From an uncultured Clostridia bacterium (GTDB taxonomy: Bacteria; Bacillota; Clostridia; Christensenellales; Aristaeellaceae): a DNA stretch of 6,167 bases. Below are positions 1-4,326 of this stretch, in pieces. Where the stretch lies: the NCBI GenBank assembly GCA_945877525.1, contig CAMDVP010000183.1:1-6167 (forward strand), given 5' to 3'. Position numbers and translations under genes: made by a program. The notes under the pieces are model-generated. The model did not search any database. It saw only the letters and a list, made by a program, of their open reading frames with translations, and had not been told where the DNA came from. The stretch's first letter is position 1. Each line of letters begins with the position of its first letter.

Positions 1-53
1 GACCCTTCAGGCCGCTTAATTCTAAAAATGTCTAACTTTTGGGGTTCACTTCA
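1..53 (+). mobile_element. Terminal end of an IS3-family (IS150-like) insertion sequence, partial
   Basis: Read on the minus strand, the sequence from position 53 downward is TGAAGTGAACCCC followed by AAAAGTTAGACA. From memory this has the form of the terminal inverted repeats of IS150-group IS3 elements: a TG tip, an ACCCC block, then AAAAGTT(A/G)GACA. On the plus strand, bases 2-19 read T-L-Q-A-A-stop, which would fit the last residues of the transposase OrfB ending about 30 bases before the element tip. The segment is visibly more AT-rich than the DNA beside it, and it begins exactly where the neighbouring permease stops resembling its family. The tip could be at 53 or at 48 (the inner TGAACCCC), so the boundary is uncertain by about 5 bases. 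The rest of the element lies outside the window. The family call rests on recognising the end sequence, not on a transposase. Confidence 0.6.
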
Positions 54-367
54 AAGGCGGTATTCCGGGTCAGAAGCGCAGCCAGGAAAAGGCCGATGAC
101 CATCTGGAAGGGAACCTCGAACAGGGTGAAAACAAAGGTGACCTTCAGGCCGTTCCAGACCCGGCTGTCAGCCATGGCCTCATAGAAGTTCCCAAGCCCA
201 ACAAAAACCGGATTGTCAAGGAAAATGGTCACGTCGAAAAAGCTGTAGTAAAATGCCACCAGCATTGGATAGATATTGAATACCACCAGCAGCAGGAGGG
301 CCGGCAGGATGAACATGAAGCCCGATCGCTGGCGCTGACGGTAGATACCCCGTGAGGCAGTTTTCAT
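32..367 (-). pseudogene. Sugar ABC transporter permease (MalF/UgpA type), 3' part lost to insertion
   Basis: This is the N-terminal part of an inner-membrane permease of a carbohydrate ABC importer (binding-protein-dependent transport family, COG1175-like). The start at 367 has GGGAGG seven bases upstream and gives MKTASRGIYR. A basic cytoplasmic tail (1-15) is followed by TM1 (about 17-41, with FILPALLLLVVFNIYPM), a short outside loop with the usual VGLGNFYEAM segment (about 56-65), and TM2 (about 74-98). The family is normally 280-300 residues. Here the frame ends at 111, and the last residues (E-V-N-P-K-S) are encoded by the insertion-sequence end. The EAA loop that contacts the ATPase and the remaining membrane segments are missing, so the product cannot work as a permease. 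It lies 19 bases downstream of the serine hydrolase gene, as last visible gene of the operon. The family call is firm; the transported sugar cannot be read from this fragment. Confidence 0.82.
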
Positions 368-374
368 GGTGTTT

Positions 375-380
375 CCTCCC
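375..380 (-). promoter_or_regulatory. Ribosome binding site of the permease gene
   Basis: GGGAGG on the minus strand lies seven bases before the ATG at 367. It selects this Met over the in-frame upstream Met at 409, which would lie inside the end of the hydrolase gene and has no comparable site. The site fits entirely in the short gap after the hydrolase stop codon, which supports translation from one shared message. Confidence 0.7.
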
Positions 381-386
381 TGGCGT

Positions 387-1532
387 TCAGCCCAGATGCG
401 CGTATACAATGTTGCGGATACGCGGGTGAATGTATTCCTCCCGGTTCGGGATGGACTGATGCATATACAGGATGGTGATTTGCGTGGCAGGATCCATCAG
501 CACCCAGGAGCCGAAGCCGCCTGTCCAGCCGAATTCCCCGGGGGAGGTGATGCTGCCCTCGCTGCTGTTCATCCTGGTGCGAACGGCCAGTCCGTAGCCA
601 TAGCCGCTGTGGTATGGGCCGGAGAATTCCTCCAGCGCGGCGCCCTTGAGGCGGTTGGTCGCCATCATCCGGATGGTGCGGGGGTGAAGAATGGACACGC
701 CGCGGTATTGTCCGAGGGTCAGCGCCTGGGCAAAGGATGCGTAATCGGCGGTGGTGCTGTAAAGACCGCCGCAGGCGGATTCATAGGTGGTGGTGGTAAA
801 CAGCGGAGGCCATTCCAGGGGGATCCGCTGTTCGTCCTCCAGACGATACAGCGTGGCAAGCCGGTCTTTTTTATTCTCAGGTACGACAAAGAAGGTATCC
901 TTCATGCCGAGGGAATCGAAGATGTGCTCCTTCAGATAGGTGCCGAAGCGCTGCCCGGTGATCACCTCCAGCACAGCGGCCAGCACGTCAAGGCTTTGCC
1001 CGTAATAGAAATGCTCTCCCGCCTCAAAGGCGCTGGGCGTTGTGCCGCAGATGCGGGCAAACTCCCGCAAGGTATACCGGCCTTCCCGATCCAGCGCGTC
1101 GCTCTGGTCGGAGAGAATCTGGCTGTTCAGGTTCTTTTCATGCCAGTTGATGGTGATGCCGCTGGTCATATCAAAAAGGTGGGCCAGGGTTATTTCATTC
1201 CGGGCTGGCTCCTCCAGAATGTTGCCCCGGGGATCCAGACGGAACACCTTGTGATCCTTGAATTCCGGCAGATATTTTGCCACGGGATCGGTCAGCAGAA
1301 GCCTGCCCTGCTCATACAGCTGCAGCACTGCCGCGCTGGCGATGATCTTGGTCATGGAAGCCAGACAACAGATGGTGTCCAGGGCAAAGGGCTGGCGCTT
1401 TTCCACATTCGCATAGCCAATGCACCGGCTGTATACGGGCTCGTCATGCTGAAAAACCTGAAGTGACGCGCCTGCCGGGCCGTGCGCGATGAAGTCTTCC
1501 AATAACCGGTCAAGTTCCTGCCTGAGTTCCAT
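387..1532 (-). CDS. Serine hydrolase, class C beta-lactamase/family VIII esterase fold (PF00144-like)
   Basis: This 381-residue protein belongs to the beta-lactamase-related serine hydrolase family, which includes class C beta-lactamases, DD-peptidases and family VIII carboxylesterases. The catalytic S-x-x-K motif is S59-M-T-K62 inside CCLASMTKII. The second-motif tyrosine is Y177 in FYYGQSLDVL, the Y-S-x-x-x-D-V-L form typical of esterase-like members, not the Y-x-N of lactamases. The third motif is G335-W-T-G-G where lactamases have K-T-G. There is no signal peptide or membrane segment, so it should be cytoplasmic. That argues against cell-wall or drug-resistance work and suggests an esterase or amidase acting on an imported compound. 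The start at 1532 is chosen because GGAGGA sits eight bases upstream and leaves a 20-base gap after the MATE gene; the frame also opens at 1628, but that start would overlap the MATE gene. It is the middle gene of the operon. The substrate is unknown. Confidence 0.9.
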   Translation of the reverse strand: MELRQELDRLLEDFIAHGPAGASLQVFQHDEPVYSRCIGYANVEKRQPFALDTICCLASMTKIIASAAVLQLYEQGRLLLTDPVAKYLPEFKDHKVFRLDPRGNILEEPARNEITLAHLFDMTSGITINWHEKNLNSQILSDQSDALDREGRYTLREFARICGTTPSAFEAGEHFYYGQSLDVLAAVLEVITGQRFGTYLKEHIFDSLGMKDTFFVVPENKKDRLATLYRLEDEQRIPLEWPPLFTTTTYESACGGLYSTTADYASFAQALTLGQYRGVSILHPRTIRMMATNRLKGAALEEFSGPYHSGYGYGLAVRTRMNSSEGSITSPGEFGWTGGFGSWVLMDPATQITILYMHQSIPNREEYIHPRIRNIVYAHLG

Positions 1533-1540
1533 GACAGCAT

Positions 1541-1546
1541 TCCTCC
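1541..1546 (-). promoter_or_regulatory. Ribosome binding site that sets the hydrolase start
   Basis: GGAGGA on the minus strand, eight bases before the ATG at 1532, lies in the gap after the MATE stop codon. It decides between this Met (MELRQELDRL) and two upstream in-frame Met codons that lie inside the MATE gene. No promoter-like pair is apparent in the 20-base gap, so the gene depends on readthrough from the MATE gene. Confidence 0.7.
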
Positions 1547-1552
1547 ATTCTT

Positions 1553-2917
1553 TTATGCATCCACCCGATTGATTTTTTTCATCCATTTTCCACTCCTGAG
1601 CCGGAAAAGACAGAGAACCGTTTTGCATACCAGGTCAACGTTGATCAGCGCGTAAACCGTGAACGCGGAGGATTTCCACACCAGCCCGGACAGATAGGCC
1701 AGCGGAATGGACAGCGTCCAGAGAAATACAGCGTCCGAAGCCATCAGGAACCGGGTGTCGCCGCCTCCGCGCAGGATGCCCCTGGACAGCACGTAGTTCA
1801 TGGCCTGGAACACCACGAAAATCGAAATGGCATACATCAGCTGATTCGCGTTGCTTCGGGTTTCATCCGTAATATTGTAAAGACCGATAATGCCGTCCTT
1901 GATGACAAGGATGGTTGCGCTGGCGAGGAAGCCGACGGCCAGCGCCAGGAGCAGAAACGCCCTGGTTTGCCGGACTGTTCCGGGGGCGTCGCCTTTGCCA
2001 AGGGTATGCCCTGTCAGGATGCATGCCGCATTGGACAGCCCCTGGAGAAGCACGGTGCTGAACTGCAGCGTGACTGTGGTGATTGAATAGGCGGAGATAA
2101 AGGATTTCCCGATGCGCCCCATAATCATGGCCAGCAGCGTATTGGCGACGGCCATGATCACATCCGAGCAAAAGACCGGCATGCCCACATTGATGTATTC
2201 CCGTATGACAGACCTGTACTTTTGCGTGAAATCCTTCCATCGATAGGCAATTTTTCGGTCGAACAGGATAAAATAGCCGCAGATGAACAGAAATTCAAAG
2301 CACCGGGCCAGCATGGTGCTGATGGCGGCGCCTTCAAGCGCCAGCGCGGGCATGCCAAGATTGCCAAAGATCAGGCCGTAATTCATGACGGCTTTGATTG
2401 CGAAGGCGCCAATCGAGCTGTAAAGAGGAATTTTGACCTGCCCCACGCTTCTGAGAAGATTGGTACAGGTGAGAGATAGTCCGAAGAACAGATAGCAGGG
2501 AATCTGCCATTTCAGGTACAGAACGCCCTGGGCAATGACCTCGGTGTCGTTGGTGTACAGACGCATGATGCCCTGAGGGAATAACGCTGTGACCATGGTG
2601 AACAGCAAGGCGAGCACCGAACAGATCCGCAAAACCAAAGAGACGGTTTTTTTCAGGGAAAAATGATCGTCGCTGCCCCAATAACGCGCCGTCATAATGC
2701 TGCCGCCCATGGCCAGACCCATGCAGGCGATGTAAAACAGATTAAAGAACTGGTTGGAAAGGGAAGCGCCGGAGATGGCATTTTCCCCAAGAGACCCCAC
2801 CATGATGTTGTCAATCATGTTGACGCCAATGGTTATCAGACTCTGAAGCGATATGGGCAGTGCAATGCTCACGACGCTTTTGCCAAATTCCCTGGTCCAG
2901 ATGCTGTGCTTTTTCAT
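1553..2917 (-). CDS. MATE family efflux transporter
   Basis: This is a 454-residue inner-membrane protein of the MATE family (multidrug and toxic compound extrusion), which exports organic cations, drugs or metabolites using a Na+ or H+ gradient. The length is normal for the family, and about twelve hydrophobic segments are visible in two homologous halves. TM1 contains PISLQSLITIGVNMIDNIMV (21-40), with the usual Asp of this helix at D36. The signature N-Y-G-L-I-F-G with the following G-A-A-I-S-T lies at about 179-201, and the C-terminal half has the R-G-I-L-R-G-G-G-D-T signature at about 379-388. The start at 2917 has GGGAG seven bases upstream. It is the first gene of the minus-strand operon, 20 bases before the serine hydrolase and about 90 bases after a good promoter. 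MATE substrates cannot be predicted from sequence. Export of a sugar-related or toxic product is only a guess from the neighbours. Confidence 0.95.
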   Translation of the reverse strand: MKKHSIWTREFGKSVVSIALPISLQSLITIGVNMIDNIMVGSLGENAISGASLSNQFFNLFYIACMGLAMGGSIMTARYWGSDDHFSLKKTVSLVLRICSVLALLFTMVTALFPQGIMRLYTNDTEVIAQGVLYLKWQIPCYLFFGLSLTCTNLLRSVGQVKIPLYSSIGAFAIKAVMNYGLIFGNLGMPALALEGAAISTMLARCFEFLFICGYFILFDRKIAYRWKDFTQKYRSVIREYINVGMPVFCSDVIMAVANTLLAMIMGRIGKSFISAYSITTVTLQFSTVLLQGLSNAACILTGHTLGKGDAPGTVRQTRAFLLLALAVGFLASATILVIKDGIIGLYNITDETRSNANQLMYAISIFVVFQAMNYVLSRGILRGGGDTRFLMASDAVFLWTLSIPLAYLSGLVWKSSAFTVYALINVDLVCKTVLCLFRLRSGKWMKKINRVDA

Positions 2918-2978
2918 ATGCAGGCTCCCATTCAGCTATGGTGGCTGTTCATCTGAAAAACGATACGAAAGAGGCGGC

Positions 2979-2999
2979 AGAGGAACGATCAATACCTCT
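2979..2999 (-). repeat. Small dyad just after the predicted MATE transcription start
   Basis: AGAGG and CCTCT arms (2979-2983 and 2995-2999) flank 11 bases in the leader of the MATE operon, about 5-25 bases after the predicted transcription start. This is where a repressor operator could sit. The arms are only five bases long and the centre is not the CG step usual for LacI-type operators, so this is a weak call. Confidence 0.2.
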
Positions 3000-3010
3000 A
3001 TTCGGCTATC

Positions 3011-3038
3011 ATTATAGCACATATCATGGACATTACAA
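3011..3038 (-). promoter_or_regulatory. Promoter of the MATE-hydrolase-permease operon
   Basis: On the minus strand the -10 box is a perfect TATAAT (3016 to 3011), preceded by TGC in the extended -10 position. The -35 box is TTGTAA (3038 to 3033), 4 of 6 matches to TTGACA, with a 16-base spacer. Transcription should start near 3004 and leave a leader of roughly 87 bases before the MATE ATG. This is a sigma-A type promoter read from sequence only. Confidence 0.68.
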
Positions 3039-3049
3039 TAACTAAATTT

Positions 3050-3060
3050 GCTAAAGATTC
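3050..3060. repeat. Direct repeat copy 1, GCTAAAGATTC, upstream of the MATE promoter
   Basis: This 11-base sequence recurs exactly and in the same orientation at 4206-4216, upstream of the regulator's own promoter. Here it ends 11 bases upstream of the -35 box of the MATE operon promoter. Both copies abut a dyad and are followed at about 30-36 bases by CCTGCTTC (3086-3093 and 4237-4244). A shared regulator binding site is a reasonable inference. Confidence 0.4.
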
Positions 3061-3085
3061 TGACAAGGCTTCACAACATTGTCAG
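3060..3085. repeat. Inverted repeat CTGACAA-N12-TTGTCAG between the regulator and MATE genes
   Basis: Seven-base perfect arms (3060-3066 and 3079-3085) flank 12 bases, with a nested ACAA/TTGT dyad inside. It lies about 15 bases after the regulator's stop codon and upstream of the MATE -35 box. It could be a weak terminator for the regulator gene, but no run of T follows on the minus strand and the stem is not GC-rich. A protein binding site next to the 11-base repeat fits at least as well. Confidence 0.38.
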
Positions 3086-3099
3086 CCTGCTTCCTATGC

Positions 3100-4128
3100 T
3101 CAGGTTTCCGGAAAGGACGCTCTGAAAACGAACCGGGGATTCTGCTCCTTCTTTACGGGCAGATCGATATTTTTATCGATAAAGAGAAGAATCATTTCCA
3201 AAGCCGCGACGGCATAATCGCCCACGGGTATCTGCATGGCTGACACACTTGGCTGAAGGTAGGCGAAGCGCTCTGTATCGCCAATCGCAATGATTTCCAG
3301 ATCCTCTGGAACCGATATGCCCATTTCCCTGCACTTGTGCAGCATTCCTTCGACCATATGGACGCACATGACCAGCAGCACGGTGGGCCTGTCCTCCTTA
3401 TGGCCCATCAGCTGGAGAATGGCTGTTTCTCCCTCTGAAAAGCCGTCGGAAGCGGCAGTATAAATCCATTCGGGCTTGATCTGAATCCGATTGGTTTCGC
3501 AGGCGGTTCGGAAGCCGATATCCATCAGCTGAAAGGCCTTGCCGCCATTTTGAGGCAGCACCATCCCGGCCCGGGTATGGCGCCTACCGATCATCTCGGC
3601 GCATAATTCGCCGGCGAGATAGTTATTGGTGGAAACGCAATGCACCTTCTGGGATTCACGCCCGATCAGCACGACCGGGATGGCGCTGTGCAGGTTTTCC
3701 ACATACCGCTGGTCATTCTCCGTGGTGCCTTCAATCATGGCGCCCTTATAGTCTGCGGCTGAGAGCGGAGGCATCTGCTCGTTCAAACGGCCCGGCTGAT
3801 AGGTAAACAGCATAATCCTGTTTTCCAGCGAACGGTCTGCAAGCGCCCGGTATAGCTGCGTTAGAAAATCGCAGAAATAACCGTTCATGTGATCAATCCG
3901 CCAGAATACCGCAATGGGGAGACGTCCGGTTTCAGAGGCGCCGTGCTTGGCATAGGAGGTGGATTGATAGCCCATCTCCTGAGCGGCTTCAAAAATTCGC
4001 GCCTGTGTCTTCCGGGATATCCGGACGCTGTCGCCGCGTCCGTTCAGGACAACCGATACGGTGACGGGCGACAGATTCAGTTTTTCAGCAATATCCTTCA
4101 TACTCACCTGGGATGCCGCCTTGCGCAA
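3100..4128 (-). CDS. LacI family transcriptional regulator
   Basis: This 342-residue DNA-binding regulator has the normal LacI-family length. The helix-turn-helix spans about residues 10-32 (MKDIAEKLNLSPVTVSVVLN) and the hinge follows at about 52-63. A periplasmic-binding-protein-like sugar-sensing core starts at about 70 (PIAVFWR) and includes V-V-L-I-G-R at 152-157 and the I-S-V-P-E-D-L-E-I-I-A-I-G-D block near the C-terminal third. The hinge is odd: Y54-QSTSYAKH-G63 lacks the Pro-Asn pair and has Gly where the family's minor-groove Leu normally sits. The start is a TTG at 4128 with GGGGGAG six bases upstream; a GTG at residue 8 or an ATG at residue 10 are alternatives with poorer sites. 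It is divergent from the glycosidase gene and upstream of the MATE operon, so it probably controls the former and possibly the latter in response to a sugar. The ligand is unknown. Confidence 0.93.
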   Translation of the reverse strand: MRKAASQVSMKDIAEKLNLSPVTVSVVLNGRGDSVRISRKTQARIFEAAQEMGYQSTSYAKHGASETGRLPIAVFWRIDHMNGYFCDFLTQLYRALADRSLENRIMLFTYQPGRLNEQMPPLSAADYKGAMIEGTTENDQRYVENLHSAIPVVLIGRESQKVHCVSTNNYLAGELCAEMIGRRHTRAGMVLPQNGGKAFQLMDIGFRTACETNRIQIKPEWIYTAASDGFSEGETAILQLMGHKEDRPTVLLVMCVHMVEGMLHKCREMGISVPEDLEIIAIGDTERFAYLQPSVSAMQIPVGDYAVAALEMILLFIDKNIDLPVKKEQNPRFVFRASFPET

Positions 4129-4134
4129 ACGCCT

Positions 4135-4141
4135 CTCCCCC
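4135..4141 (-). promoter_or_regulatory. Ribosome binding site supporting the TTG start of the regulator
   Basis: GGGGGAG on the minus strand lies six bases before the TTG at 4128. The later ATG at 4101 has only AGGTGAG almost touching it, which is too close for normal initiation. This favours the TTG start, which would also keep translation of the regulator moderate. Confidence 0.6.
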
Positions 4142-4170
4142 TTAGTTGCAAAGATGATTTCCTGACATCC

Positions 4171-4199
4171 ATCATAATTGCTTTTTCTTCTGCTGTCAA
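4171..4199 (-). promoter_or_regulatory. Promoter of the LacI-family regulator
   Basis: On the minus strand a perfect TTGACA -35 box (4199 to 4194) is separated by exactly 17 bases from TATGAT (4176 to 4171), 5 of 6 matches to TATAAT. Transcription should start near 4164, giving a leader of about 36 bases. This is unusually close to consensus for a regulator gene, so repression would be needed to keep levels low; self-repression is plausible but not shown. Confidence 0.78.
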
Positions 4200-4205
4200 G
4201 AGAAA

Positions 4206-4216
4206 GCTAAAGATTC
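4206..4216. repeat. Direct repeat copy 2, GCTAAAGATTC, between the divergent promoters
   Basis: Exact second copy of the 11-base sequence at 3050-3060. It starts six bases upstream of the regulator's -35 box and overlaps by two bases the palindrome at 4215-4226. Its place relative to the minus-strand promoter resembles that of copy 1 relative to the MATE promoter (6 versus 11 bases upstream of the -35 box). Confidence 0.4.
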
Positions 4217-4226
4217 AGCATGCTGA
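4215..4226. promoter_or_regulatory. Perfect 12-base palindrome TCAGCATGCTGA, candidate operator
   Basis: A perfect self-complementary 12-mer lies midway between the -35 boxes of the two divergent promoters. Its core AGCAT/ATGCT half-sites recur at 4256-4260 and 4270-4274 in the glycosidase promoter. Palindromes in this place are often regulator sites. The centre is AT rather than the CG usual for LacI-family operators, so which protein binds is open. Confidence 0.42.
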
Positions 4227-4250
4227 GCTCCCGTTTCCTGCTTCGCTCGC

Positions 4251-4279
4251 TTTACAGCATCCCGTGAATATGCTACAAT
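4251..4279 (+). promoter_or_regulatory. Promoter of the GH127-like glycosidase gene
   Basis: TTTACA (4251-4256, 5 of 6 matches to TTGACA) and TACAAT (4274-4279, 5 of 6) are separated by exactly 17 bases, with TGC directly before the -10 box as an extended -10 element. Transcription should start near 4286, leaving a leader of about 40 bases. AAGGAG at 4313-4318 is the ribosome binding site, eight bases before the ATG. Confidence 0.72.
4256..4274. promoter_or_regulatory. AGCAT-N9-ATGCT dyad inside the glycosidase promoter, candidate operator
   Basis: Five-base inverted arms (4256-4260 and 4270-4274) fill the spacer between the -35 and -10 boxes. The same half-sites make the core of the palindrome at 4215-4226, about 45 bases upstream. 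A repressor bound here would block polymerase directly. The arms are short, so chance is not excluded. Confidence 0.32.
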
Positions 4280-4326
4280 TGGCAAAAGAATCCTGTGCGC
4301 AAGAGAAAAACGAAGGAGTGTGTTCA

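Noticed and set aside
4..152. Repeated CCTTCAGGCCG at 4-14 and 142-152
   Set aside because: One copy is in the insertion-sequence end and the other in the permease coding region, with different surroundings. A short GC-rich match, most likely chance.
366..1466. A 366-codon open frame on the plus strand opposite the serine hydrolase
   Set aside because: It is antisense to a gene with intact catalytic motifs, has a low-complexity Gly/Ala/Gln-rich translation and no family features. It is a by-product of the codon pattern of the real gene.
1533..1628. Longer serine hydrolase start at 1628 or 1586
   Set aside because: Both starts lie inside the MATE coding region, and the extra residues resemble no part of the family. 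The start at 1532 has a strong ribosome binding site.
3163..3180. Inverted repeat ATCGAT-N6-ATCGAT near the end of the regulator gene
   Set aside because: It encodes the I-D-K-N-I-D stretch of the protein, where two Ile-Asp codon pairs create the repeat. No regulatory role is needed.
4121..4128. Palindrome TTGCGCAA covering the TTG start codon of the regulator
   Set aside because: It has the central CG of LacI-type operators, but only eight bases match and the flanks do not extend the symmetry. It is also constrained by coding sequence.
2955..4313. Shared 9-base sequence GAAAAACGA in the MATE leader (2955-2963) and the glycosidase leader (4305-4313)
   Set aside because: It is A-rich and short enough to recur by chance, is not palindromic, and is in opposite orientation relative to the two transcripts.
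3889..4326. N-terminal extension of the glycosidase frame to 3889
   Set aside because: The extension runs antisense through the regulator gene and across both divergent promoters. The ATG at 4327 has AAGGAG at the right distance, and family similarity begins only after it.
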